From: Nocardioides carbamazepini
GTDB taxonomy: Bacteria; Actinomycetota; Actinomycetes; Propionibacteriales; Nocardioidaceae
Assembly (NCBI RefSeq): GCF_024614185.1
Contig: NZ_JAHTLF010000016.1
Coordinates: 558,001-622,000 of the forward strand
DNA: 64,000 bases
Direction: 5' to 3'
Positions 15,038-28,341 of this stretch are shown here, piece after piece. The notes under the pieces were generated by a model. It worked only from the letters and a program-made list of their open reading frames with translations, ran no database searches and was not told where the DNA came from. The translations under genes and the position numbers were made by a program. Every line of letters starts with the position of its first letter. The first letter of the stretch is position 1.

Positions 15038-16768
15038 TCAGCCCGGGCAGGGGTCGACGGGGAAGCTCGTGGAGCGGGTCGTCGTGTGGCCGGCCTTGTC
15101 GACGGCGGTGACGGTGGCGGTGACGGTGCCGCCGATGGGGAAGGGCCCGATGGTCGCGGTCCAGGTGCCGCCCGACGGCGACAGCGCCTTCTGGCCGGTG
15201 CCGCTGTCGCCCGACCAGGCGACCCGGACCGACTGCAGTCCGGAGGCGTCGCTGACCGTCGTGGTCAGGGTGCGGCCGGTGCAGTCGGGACCGCTCACGT
15301 CGATCCCGCCGATGACGGGCGGCCGGTCGACGGTGACCTGGACGGACAGGAGGAGGGTGCCGCCGGACCAGGTGACTGCGACGGTGCCGGTGCTGCTGCC
15401 CTCGCCGAGGCTGGACCGGTCGGCCGTGATGGTCAGTCCCGCGCCGGCCCCCGGGTCCAGGGACCCGCTCCCGCGGGAGACCGACAGCCAGGCCACGCGC
15501 GGCTTCACGGTGTAGTCGACGGCGGTGCCGCCGGCGTTGCTCAGCCGGACCGAGCCCGCCTTCCTCGTCCCGAGCCGCAGCGTGCGGCTCGACACCTTCA
15601 GCTCGCCGGGCGCCGCGACCGTGGCCTCGGTCGTGGCCGCGGTCGTCGCCTCGGTCGTCGCCGGGGCCTCCGTCGGGGTGGTGGGCGCCGTCGGGGCGGG
15701 CTCGTCGGTCGCGGTCGCCGCGGGGACGGACGGCTCGCTCGCCGTCGTCACGGGCGCCGCCGGCGACACCGTCGTGACGTCCGCGCCGGTTGCCGGATCG
15801 GTCGCCACGGCGGGGTCGGTGCCGTCCGGCCACCACGCGAGGACCGCGACGCCACCCAGGACCAGGAGGACGGCGACCAGGCCGGCCAGCAGCGCGCGCC
15901 GCGTCGCCCCACCACCGCGACCGCCGCCCGCGGCCGCGGGCACCCGGGCCGCGTCGTCGGCGTAGTAGGCCACCAGTCGCTCGTCGTCGAGCACCCGGTC
16001 CCGGAGCGCGGCGGGGGCGGCGAACGCCGGCACCCCGGCGAGGAGGGCGAGCGGGCTGACCATGAGCCGGCGCCGGGTCTCGCAGACCTCGCAGTTGTCG
16101 ATGTGCCGGGCGACCCGCTTGCGGATCAGCGGCGAGAACCGCCCGTCCCAGCCGGTCAGCACGCCGGTCAGGTCCGCGCAGAGCTCGCTGCCGCGGCGGG
16201 CGACGAGGAGTGCCCCGAGCGACCGCTCGACCTGGTCGCGCGCGCGGCTGAGCATGACGTAGGAGTTCTGCGGCGTCACGTCCATCGCCGCGGCCAGCTC
16301 GGCGCCGTCGAGCCCCTGACGCAGGTGCAGGTCGAGGAGTGCGCGGTCGCGGTCGTTGAGCCCCTCGATCGCCGCCCAGACCAGTTCGCGCAGCTCCTCC
16401 TGTGCGGCCGCGTCGGCGACCAGCTGCTCCGGGCCGCTGCCGTGGTCAGGCATGGCTTCCAGCCATTCGTCGTCGTGCGCCTCCCGGGCTCGGCCCCGCA
16501 GGGTGCGCAGGCACTCGTTGCGGACCACGGAGTAGAGCCACGGCCGCAGCCGCGAGGGGTCCCGCAGCTGGCCGACCTTCTCCGCCATCACGACGAACGC
16601 GTCCGCGACGCAGTCCGCGGCCTCCTCCCGGTTGCGGAGCATCGAGTACGCGAAGTCGTGCAGCCGGTCGGCGTACCGCTCGTAGACCCCGGCGAACGCC
16701 TGCCGGTCGCCGGCGAGGACGCCCGCGACCAGGGTCGCGTCGTCCGCGAGCGGGCCCGAGGCTGTCAT
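15038..16768 (-). CDS. ECF sigma factor fused to zinc anti-sigma motif, TM helix and extracellular BACON/Ig-like domains
   Basis: 576 residues. Sigma region 2 spans about 20-95 and region 4 about 120-185 (GAELAAAMDVTPQNSYVMLSRARDQV). Cys197, His222, Cys226 and Cys229 have the C-x24-H-x3-C-x2-C spacing of zinc anti-sigma domains. A membrane helix (about 291-313), a Thr/Pro-rich linker (318-395), a BACON-like beta domain and a final Ig-like domain with Cys near the end follow. It reads as a membrane-tethered sigma factor held by its own anti-sigma part and released by an extracellular cue. Similar C-terminally extended ECF groups are known in actinobacteria. Its promoter resembles those of the nearby sortase and surface protein, consistent with autoregulation. 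Confidence 0.82.
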   Translation of the reverse strand: MTASGPLADDATLVAGVLAGDRQAFAGVYERYADRLHDFAYSMLRNREEAADCVADAFVVMAEKVGQLRDPSRLRPWLYSVVRNECLRTLRGRAREAHDDEWLEAMPDHGSGPEQLVADAAAQEELRELVWAAIEGLNDRDRALLDLHLRQGLDGAELAAAMDVTPQNSYVMLSRARDQVERSLGALLVARRGSELCADLTGVLTGWDGRFSPLIRKRVARHIDNCEVCETRRRLMVSPLALLAGVPAFAAPAALRDRVLDDERLVAYYADDAARVPAAAGGGRGGGATRRALLAGLVAVLLVLGGVAVLAWWPDGTDPAVATDPATGADVTTVSPAAPVTTASEPSVPAATATDEPAPTAPTTPTEAPATTEATTAATTEATVAAPGELKVSSRTLRLGTRKAGSVRLSNAGGTAVDYTVKPRVAWLSVSRGSGSLDPGAGAGLTITADRSSLGEGSSTGTVAVTWSGGTLLLSVQVTVDRPPVIGGIDVSGPDCTGRTLTTTVSDASGLQSVRVAWSGDSGTGQKALSPSGGTWTATIGPFPIGGTVTATVTAVDKAGHTTTRSTSFPVDPCPG

Positions 16769-16789
16769 GGCGTGATCGTAGGGACACAG

Positions 16790-16822
16790 AGGTGTGAGCG
16801 CCTACGGTTCCCGATCTTGCAG
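16790..16822 (-). promoter_or_regulatory. Candidate autoregulatory ECF promoter
   Basis: On the minus strand CTGCAAGATC (16813-16822) differs by one base from the -35-like box shared by the sortase and surface-protein genes. After the same 14-nt gap, CTCACACCT (16790-16798) matches 6 of 9 positions of their -10-like box. It lies 22 nt upstream of the sigma-factor ATG. Confidence 0.45.
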
Positions 16823-16848
16823 TTAATCGGGCCGAGCGTGTCGCAGAT

Positions 16849-16898
16849 CGTGGGACGCCGCACGGTCCTCGCTGCGCTCGGACCGCGGGCGCCCCACG
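16849..16898. repeat. GC-rich hairpin with TCGCTGCGCTC loop
   Basis: The outer arms CGTGGG/CCCACG and inner arms GGTCC/GGACC form an interrupted stem around TCGCTGCGCTC, between the divergent sigma-factor and carboxylase genes. This loop type is common in REP-like elements of GC-rich bacteria. A terminator role is unlikely between divergent genes. Confidence 0.4.
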
Positions 16899-17055
16899 AT
16901 GCGGCTTCGCCGCCATGCGCCACGCTGCCGGCCAGGGCGGACCGCGGGCGGACCAGGGCTGGCCGGGACGCTGGACGGTGCCCACAACATTTTGCCGCCA
17001 AGCCTGTGGGTTCTCCACTGTCACCGGCCTGGCGCGAGATGGAAGGGTCGAAACC

Positions 17056-22596
<5,541 letters not shown>

Positions 22597-22600
22597 GCCG

Positions 22601-23209
22601 TCATCCGATCCCGAGGTAGTTGAGCCAGAGCCGCGTGAGGTCGTCGGCGGCGGCGTCGACGTCCTCGCGGTGCCCGAAGACGTACCAGATGTAGGCCAGC
22701 CGCTCGGTCATCGCGCCGAGCACGAAGGCGGCCGTGGCGGGGTCGACGTCGGGCGAGACCTCGCCGGCGGCCTGCCAGCGGGCGATCGCGCGCTCGGTGC
22801 GGCTGCGGTAGTAGCGGTTCCGCTCGGCCAGGACGTCGGGGAGGTCGGGCTGGCCGAGGGCGGCCGCCTCGACGCTCTTCCAGAAGCCCGCGTTCCGTTT
22901 GAACGAGCTGAGGTAGAGCAGGTTGGTCTCGCGGATCCGGTGGGCCGGGTCGACCGATCCGCCCGACCGGCTCGGCACGAGCTCGCCGTAGACCTCGTCC
23001 TCCACGGTGATCAGCAGCTGCCGGAACAGGTCGTCCTTGTTCTCGAAGTGCAGGTAGAACGTGCCGGCGGCGACACCGGCCTCCTTGGTGATGTCCGAGA
23101 CCCGGGTCTTGTGCAGGCCCTTCCGCTCCAGGACGCGGCGTCCGGCGCGGAGCAGGGCGCCACGGGTCCGGTGGGCCTGGGTGGTCTGGGGAGTGCGCTC
23201 GGTGGTCAT
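22601..23209 (-). CDS. TetR-family regulator (second of a pair)
   Basis: 202 residues. The HTH (about 15-60) contains LERKGLHKTRVSDITKEAGVAAGTFYLHFENKDDLF, here named by its first and last blocks; the C-terminal ligand domain is divergent. The ATG at 23207-23209 overlaps the stop of the other TetR gene (ATGA), so two TetR repressors are co-translated. They diverge from the SDR/ABC-importer cluster and are its most likely regulators. The effector is unknown. Its end lies 4 nt from the convergent carboxylase stop. Confidence 0.85.
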   Translation of the reverse strand: MTTERTPQTTQAHRTRGALLRAGRRVLERKGLHKTRVSDITKEAGVAAGTFYLHFENKDDLFRQLLITVEDEVYGELVPSRSGGSVDPAHRIRETNLLYLSSFKRNAGFWKSVEAAALGQPDLPDVLAERNRYYRSRTERAIARWQAAGEVSPDVDPATAAFVLGAMTERLAYIWYVFGHREDVDAAADDLTRLWLNYLGIG

Positions 23210-23805
23210 CGGACGCCGCCGTCCGGGGTCATCCGCAGGATTGAGGTCCAGGCGCCGGTGATCACCGCGGTGGCCTCTTCGAGGTCGGGCCGCTCGGACC
23301 CGGCGCACCACTGCTGCACGGCCTGCTCGGTGAGCGCGATCAGGGCGTCGACCACGACGGCGCCGGCGACGCCCGGGTCGATCCAGCCCTGCTCGGCCCA
23401 GAAGCCGAGCTCGTCGGTGAGCGTGCGGGTCAGCGGGTCGGGCTGGTCGCGCAGGGCGGTGGCGACCTGGACGTTGCCGAGCGCGGCGGCGTTGATCATC
23501 CGCCACGTCGCGGCGCCCTCGGCGAGCCGGGCGACCTGGAGCCGGACCACCTCGCGCAACCAGGCGCGGGCGCCCTCGGCATCGGAGAACCGGGCCCGGG
23601 GGACCTGGGCGGCCAGCCCCCGGCGGGACTGCTCGACGACCTCGAGGAAGAGCCCCTCCTTGGTGTCGAAGTAGGTGTAGAAGCTCCCTGCCGCGACGCC
23701 GGCGCGCTTGGTCACGTCGGTGACCCGGGCGCCGTGCAGGCCCTTCTCGGTGAAGACGTCGACGGCAGCGTCGACCAGCGCCTGCCGGGTCGGAGGGAGG
23801 GTCAC
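23206..23805 (-). CDS. TetR-family regulator (first of a pair)
   Basis: 199 residues using the GTG at 23803-23805; an ATG further upstream would add a non-conserved leader crossing the promoter. The HTH includes VTDVTKRAGVAAGSFYTYFDTKEG (central part of the first 60 residues). The ligand domain is Ala/Val-rich. It is paired by ATGA overlap with a second TetR gene and diverges from the SDR gene at 24038, with an 8-bp-arm palindrome between them. The two proteins could form a heterodimer or bind different inducers of the same pathway; this is inference. Confidence 0.83.
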   Translation of the reverse strand: MTLPPTRQALVDAAVDVFTEKGLHGARVTDVTKRAGVAAGSFYTYFDTKEGLFLEVVEQSRRGLAAQVPRARFSDAEGARAWLREVVRLQVARLAEGAATWRMINAAALGNVQVATALRDQPDPLTRTLTDELGFWAEQGWIDPGVAGAVVVDALIALTEQAVQQWCAGSERPDLEEATAVITGAWTSILRMTPDGGVR

Positions 23806-23890
23806 CGGGCCGCCTCTCGGGGACGTGGATGGTCGATCGGACTGCCCGAAGGCTAGCCAGTGCGCGGGCTCGATGCCATGAATGAACTGC

Positions 23891-23909
23891 AATTCAGAGT
23901 ATCTGAATT
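23891..23909. promoter_or_regulatory. Candidate TetR operator palindrome
   Basis: Perfect 8-bp arms AATTCAGA and TCTGAATT with a 3-nt spacer lie in the 232-nt region between the TetR pair and the SDR cluster. Its AT content stands out in very GC-rich surroundings. Position and size fit a TetR-family operator controlling both directions. Confidence 0.6.
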
Positions 23910-24037
23910 CCTCGTCACCCGCTGTGGCGGCACATGACGAGGGGTCAGATTCGGCCTGTGGCGGGAGATTCTTGCTGCTCGGATCGACCCGTTGTGTCCC
24001 TTGACACACTCTTGGGCGGCGCGGTAGGACTAGCCAC

Positions 24038-24892
24038 ATGAACGGAAATTCAACGCCGTACGACGGCCGCCGGGTGCTCGTGACCGGCGGTGCCCGCGGT
24101 CTCGGTGCCGCCGTCGCCGCGTCCTTCGCCGCGGCCGGCGCGCGGGTCGCGGTGTGGGACGCCCCCGGGGCGATGGAGCTCGGCTACCCGCTGTCCGGGC
24201 CCGACGAGCTCGCCCGGGTCCGTGGCGTCCTCGGCGCGAGCGGGCACGTCGCCTCGGTCGACGTGCGCGACGTCAACCAGGTCCGGGCCGCGCTGCCCGC
24301 GACCGTCGCCGCGCTCGGCGGGCTCGACGTCGTCGTCTGCGCGGCCGGGGTGCGCACGGCCGCGACCGCGGCGACGATGAGCGACGCCGCGTGGGACGAC
24401 GTGGTCGACACCAACCTGCACGGGACCTACCACGTGCTCCGCGAGGCACTGGCCCACCTGGAGGGGTCCGGCCGCGGCCGGATCGTCGTCATCGCCGCCG
24501 AGGAGGGCCGGCGCGGCGCCTTCGGGCTGAGCCACTACGCGGCCGCGGCGTGGGCGCAGATCGGGCTCGCCAAGTCGCTGGCCCACGAGGTCGCCGAGCA
24601 CGGCATCGCCGTCGGGGTCGTGTGCCCCGGCGTGATGGACACCGCGATGAGCGACGACCCGTCGTACTGGGCGGTGCTCCAGGCCGGCCGCGACGGCTCG
24701 CAGGCGGTGGCCGGTCCCGACCGCGCCGCGGCTGAGCACGCGCTGCGCGTGCGCCACCCCAGCAGCGCGACCTACGTCGACGTCGACGCGGTCGTCCGCG
24801 CCGTCGAGCAGCTCGTCGCCGAGCCCGGCCTCGACCGCACCGGCGCCGTCATCGACGTCTCGGCCGGCCTGGCCGCCACCAACACGGCCTGA
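24038..24892 (+). CDS. SDR-family protein lacking catalytic Ser and Lys (probable pseudo-dehydrogenase)
   Basis: 284 residues with an intact Rossmann motif (TGGARGLG, about 16-23) and the YPLSGPDELA insert seen in mycofactocin-associated SDRs. Aligned by eye with its neighbour at 24927, the catalytic Ser is Ala (IAAEEG) and YxxxK reads YAAAA, so the Lys is missing while Tyr and the NLHG Asn remain. An inactive regulatory or structural subunit, or a repurposed active site, is likely. It is the first gene after the TetR pair and so may be produced in equal amounts to the next SDR, 34 nt downstream. Confidence 0.8.
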   Translation: MNGNSTPYDGRRVLVTGGARGLGAAVAASFAAAGARVAVWDAPGAMELGYPLSGPDELARVRGVLGASGHVASVDVRDVNQVRAALPATVAALGGLDVVVCAAGVRTAATAATMSDAAWDDVVDTNLHGTYHVLREALAHLEGSGRGRIVVIAAEEGRRGAFGLSHYAAAAWAQIGLAKSLAHEVAEHGIAVGVVCPGVMDTAMSDDPSYWAVLQAGRDGSQAVAGPDRAAAEHALRVRHPSSATYVDVDAVVRAVEQLVAEPGLDRTGAVIDVSAGLAATNTA

Positions 24893-24926
24893 GCCGCCCG
24901 CACCCCGAGGACGAGGAGAGACAACG

Positions 24927-25760
24927 ATGAGGAACTTCGACGGCCGGACCGCCCTGGTCACCGGCGCCGCCAAGGGGCAGGGCCGCTCCCACGCGATCGC
25001 GCTCGCCCAGCGGGGCGCCAACCTCGTGCTGGTCGACATCGCCGCGCAGATCCCCTGCGCGTCGCGGATGGGCACGCCCGAGGAGCTCGACGAGACCGCG
25101 CGCATCGTCGAGTCGCTCGGCGCGCCCTGCCTGACGCTCAAGGCCGACACCCGCAGCCCCGAGCAGATGCGCGACGTCGTCGCGGCCACCGTCGACAGGT
25201 TCGGGCGGGTCGACGTGCTGCTCGCCAACGCCGGCATCGCCGCCTTCGGCGCGGTCCGGGAGATGGCCGACGACGTGTGGCGTGACGTCGTGGACGTCAA
25301 CCTCGGGGGAGTGGCGGCCAGCATCCGCGCCGTCGCCCCGGTGATGGCCGAGCAGCGCGCCGGCCGGATCGTCGCGACCGCCTCGGCGGTCGGACGCGAG
25401 GGCGGTCCCAACAATGCCAACTACGCAGCCTCGAAGTGGGGTGTGATCGGACTCGTGAAGTCCGTCGCGATCGAGCTGGCCCCCTATGGCGTGACGGTCA
25501 ACGCGATCTCGCCGATGTCGGTGTCGACGGACATGTGCCACAACGACCTCACCTACGGGCTCTTCCGCCCCGACCTGTCCGCGCCGACCACCGACGACGT
25601 CCGCGCCACCTTCGCCACCCTCAACCCGATGGCGGTGCCGTGGCTCGAGGTCGGCGACGCGACCGAGGCCGTCCTCTTCCTCGCCTCCGACGAGGCCCGC
25701 TACATCACCGGCACGGCGCTCGACGTCGCCGGTGGCTGGAACGCCTTCCACAGCGCCTGA
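24927..25760 (+). CDS. Mycofactocin-coupled SDR oxidoreductase
   Basis: 277 residues, starting DGRTALVTGAAKGQGRSHAIALA, the signature opening of the mycofactocin-coupled SDR family (G-A-A-x-G-Q-G-R-S-H). The catalytic set is complete: Asn in VNLGG, Ser in TASAVG and YAASK. The family oxidises alcohols with a tightly held NAD that is recycled by mycofactocin. The mycofactocin synthesis genes are not in this window. Its neighbours (aminotransferase, ABC importer, another such SDR) suggest oxidation of an imported hydroxy- or amino-compound. Confidence 0.85.
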   Translation: MRNFDGRTALVTGAAKGQGRSHAIALAQRGANLVLVDIAAQIPCASRMGTPEELDETARIVESLGAPCLTLKADTRSPEQMRDVVAATVDRFGRVDVLLANAGIAAFGAVREMADDVWRDVVDVNLGGVAASIRAVAPVMAEQRAGRIVATASAVGREGGPNNANYAASKWGVIGLVKSVAIELAPYGVTVNAISPMSVSTDMCHNDLTYGLFRPDLSAPTTDDVRATFATLNPMAVPWLEVGDATEAVLFLASDEARYITGTALDVAGGWNAFHSA

Positions 25761-25810
25761 CGCGCTTCCCCGCACCGCACCTCGCCCGACGACCACCAAG
25801 GAGCCTCCCC

Positions 25811-27064
25811 GTGACCTTCGACCCGACCGACAAGCTCTCCGACCTCGCCGCCGGCGGCCCGGCGCTGTTCTTCCCCGACCCGCCGGCCCAGGTCACCTTC
25901 AACTTCGACCAGGGCATCGCGGCGGAGGAGACCTTCCCCCTCGACGACTTCCGACGGCTGATGGGCGAGGTCCTCGACCGCGACGGCGGCCGCGCGCTGG
26001 AGTACATCTCGTTCGGCTACGAGGAGGAGACCGACCAGATCGTCTACCTGCCGTCGTACATCGAGCTGATGCTGGGGCACACCGGGCTGCGCGAGGAGGT
26101 CGCCGCGTGGATCTCCAAGACCCAGGGCGTCCCCGGCCTCGGCGCCGACAACCTGATCCTCACCTCCGGCTCGGTGCAGGCCATCGCGCTCGCGGTCAAC
26201 GCGCTGGTCAACCCCGGTGACGGCGTCCTCGTCGAGAAGGCGACGTTCCCCTACGCCATGCGCTTCATGCAGATGCGCGGGGCCGACCTGCGCACCGTCG
26301 AGATCGATGAGCACGGCCTGGTCATCGAGTCGTTGGTCGAGCGACTCGAGGAGATGCGTCGCGACGGCGTGACGCCCAAGCTGCTCTACGTCATCCCGAC
26401 CTTCCAGCTGCCGACCTGCGTGGTCATGCCCGAGGACCGCCGGCGCCGGCTGCTGGAGGTCGCCGAGGAGTACGACTTCGTCATCCTCGAGGACTCGATC
26501 TACGCCGACCTGCGCTACGGCGGCGACCCGGTCCCGTCGCTGCTGAGCATGGACACCGACGGCCGGGTGATCCAGAGCCACGGCTTCTCCAAGGTGCTCG
26601 CGCCCGCGCTGCGGATCGGCTGGATCACGGCCCCGGAGCCGCTGATCCACGCGCTCGCGTCGGTCCGCCAGGACCTCGGGGTCAGCCAGTGGATCTGCCG
26701 GATGCTCGCCCAGTACCTCCAGGAGGGGCTGCTCGACCCGCACATCGAGCGGGCCAACGCGGTCTACCGGCGCAAGCGCGACCTCGCCGTCGCGGCGGTG
26801 CGCGAGCACTGCGGCGGGCTGGTCAGCTTCGAGGTGCCCGACGGCGGCTACTACCTCTGGCTCAGGATCGCCGACAACGTCGACTGGGAGAAGGCCCAGC
26901 ACGAGGCCGCGATGAACGGCGTCTTCTGCCGTCCCGGCGAGAAGTTCCTCGGCCAGGAGGCGGGCCAGGGCTACCTGCGCCTGGCCTACAGCCACGCGCC
27001 CGACCACGAGCTCGAGCGCGGCATCAAGGCCCTCGGCGAGGCGATCGTCGCGCACGCGCGCTGA
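25811..27064 (+). CDS. PLP-dependent aminotransferase, class I/II (2-aminoadipate transaminase type)
   Basis: 417 residues from the GTG at 25811. It belongs to the fold-type-I group related to LysN/2-aminoadipate transaminase and the MocR catalytic domain. Visible: LTSGSVQAIALAVNAL (cofactor phosphate site), the EDSIYADLRY aspartate-tyrosine block, and the PLP lysine in SHGFSKVLAPALRIGW. There is no DNA-binding N-terminal domain, so it is an enzyme, not a MocR regulator. It should move an amino group from the cluster's substrate to a 2-oxo acid. A GTCCCC hairpin downstream may reduce read-through into the transporter genes. Confidence 0.86.
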   Translation: MTFDPTDKLSDLAAGGPALFFPDPPAQVTFNFDQGIAAEETFPLDDFRRLMGEVLDRDGGRALEYISFGYEEETDQIVYLPSYIELMLGHTGLREEVAAWISKTQGVPGLGADNLILTSGSVQAIALAVNALVNPGDGVLVEKATFPYAMRFMQMRGADLRTVEIDEHGLVIESLVERLEEMRRDGVTPKLLYVIPTFQLPTCVVMPEDRRRRLLEVAEEYDFVILEDSIYADLRYGGDPVPSLLSMDTDGRVIQSHGFSKVLAPALRIGWITAPEPLIHALASVRQDLGVSQWICRMLAQYLQEGLLDPHIERANAVYRRKRDLAVAAVREHCGGLVSFEVPDGGYYLWLRIADNVDWEKAQHEAAMNGVFCRPGEKFLGQEAGQGYLRLAYSHAPDHELERGIKALGEAIVAHAR

Positions 27065-27092
27065 TCGGTCACTGACTCGCTGACCACCTGCT

Positions 27093-27116
27093 GTCCCCGG
27101 CGCCCGCGCCGGGGAC
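27093..27116 (+). terminator. GC hairpin between aminotransferase and ABC importer
   Basis: Perfect 10-bp arms (27093-27102 and 27107-27116) with a CCCG loop, 29 nt after the aminotransferase stop and 55 nt before the binding-protein start. All flanking genes run the same way, so it may be a partial terminator or mRNA stabiliser that sets the ratio of upstream to downstream genes. Confidence 0.5.
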
Positions 27117-27170
27117 GGAGCTCGGGCGCCCGAACGACCCCGACAACCGACCCCAACGAGAGGAATGCCC

Positions 27171-28313
27171 GTGCTTCCCAACAACCTGAACCGAGCGCGC
27201 CGCCGGCGCGCGGCGCTCGTCGCCCTGGTGGTCGCCGCCACGGTGGCGCTGGCCGGCTGCAACAGCTCCGACTCCAGCACGGACGACGGTCCAGCCGCCG
27301 GCGGTCCCTGGCTGGACGAGGCCAAGGCCGCCGCCGAGACGGCCGTGAAGGTCCCGACCGAGATCGCCGTCAAGGCGCTCGGCCCGGTCGAGCCGCCGGC
27401 GTCCATGACCGTCTACTTCGTGGGCTGCGACCAGTCGATCCCGGGCTGCGTGGCCCAGGTCGAGGGCGTGCGCCAGGCGACCGAGGCGCTCGGCTTCGAC
27501 CTGGAGGTCTGCGACGCCAAGAGCGACGTCGCGTCGTTCCAGAACTGCATGAGCCAGGCGGTCAACGCCAAGCCCGACGTCATCGTCAACAACGCCCGGC
27601 CCTCGGCCGACGCGTCGGAGGCCTATGCCGAGGCGCACGAGCTGAAGATCCCGGTGATCGGCCAGTTCACCGCGCAGCTCCCGGACCCCGAGAAGGGCAA
27701 CACCGTCGAGGTCGGCAACGTCTGCCAGATCGAGGGCGAGCTGCTGGGGAGCTACATCGTGTCCGAGTCGGGCGGCAAGGCGAACGTCGCGATCTTCGCC
27801 GACACCGTCTACCAGTGCAACGGCCAGCGCGCCGACGGCGTCAAGGCCGTGCTCGACACGTGCCCGAGCTGCACGGTGAGCGTCGACCGGTTCAGCGTCG
27901 CCACGGCGCAGACCGACCTGCCGCCCGCGCTGCAGGCCAAGATCCAGTCGAACCCTCAGCTCAACTGGGTGGTCAGCACCCCCGGCTTCTCCGGCGTGAT
28001 GGCGGCGGACGCCGTACGCCAGGCGGGCAAGGAGGATGGCATCTCCGTCGGCACCTTCGACGGTGACGAGCCCACCCTCGCGCTGGTCCGCCAGGGAGAC
28101 ATCATCAAGGCCGACGTGGCCTCCGGCGTCTACGAGAACGGCTGGACCGTCGTCGACGCGGCACTGCGGCTCAAGGCCGGGCAGACGATCCCGGACAACA
28201 TCGAGAACCCGACCCAGCTGCTGATGACCCAGGACAGCGCGCCGAAGAGCGGCACCTACGAGGGCGCGGACGGCTTCCGGGACCAGTTCACGGCGCTCTG
28301 GGGCGTCAGCTGA
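27171..28313 (+). CDS. ABC transporter substrate-binding lipoprotein (sugar/autoinducer type)
   Basis: About 380 residues. An Arg-rich n-region and hydrophobic core end in a lipobox LAGC, so it is anchored outside the membrane. The mature part resembles periplasmic-binding-protein type 1 (ribose/galactose-like) folds, with FVGCDQSIPGCVAQVEGV and GVMAADAVRQAG segments and several Cys. GTG 27171 is 7 nt from the GAGAGGA-like site; ATG 27165 would leave no spacing. It is followed by ATPase and permease genes of the RbsA/RbsC class. The ligand is unknown and, given the aminotransferase and RidA, need not be a sugar. Confidence 0.85.
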   Translation: MLPNNLNRARRRRAALVALVVAATVALAGCNSSDSSTDDGPAAGGPWLDEAKAAAETAVKVPTEIAVKALGPVEPPASMTVYFVGCDQSIPGCVAQVEGVRQATEALGFDLEVCDAKSDVASFQNCMSQAVNAKPDVIVNNARPSADASEAYAEAHELKIPVIGQFTAQLPDPEKGNTVEVGNVCQIEGELLGSYIVSESGGKANVAIFADTVYQCNGQRADGVKAVLDTCPSCTVSVDRFSVATAQTDLPPALQAKIQSNPQLNWVVSTPGFSGVMAADAVRQAGKEDGISVGTFDGDEPTLALVRQGDIIKADVASGVYENGWTVVDAALRLKAGQTIPDNIENPTQLLMTQDSAPKSGTYEGADGFRDQFTALWGVS

Positions 28314-28341
28314 GTCCAAGGTGACGAGAGCGGAGACCACG

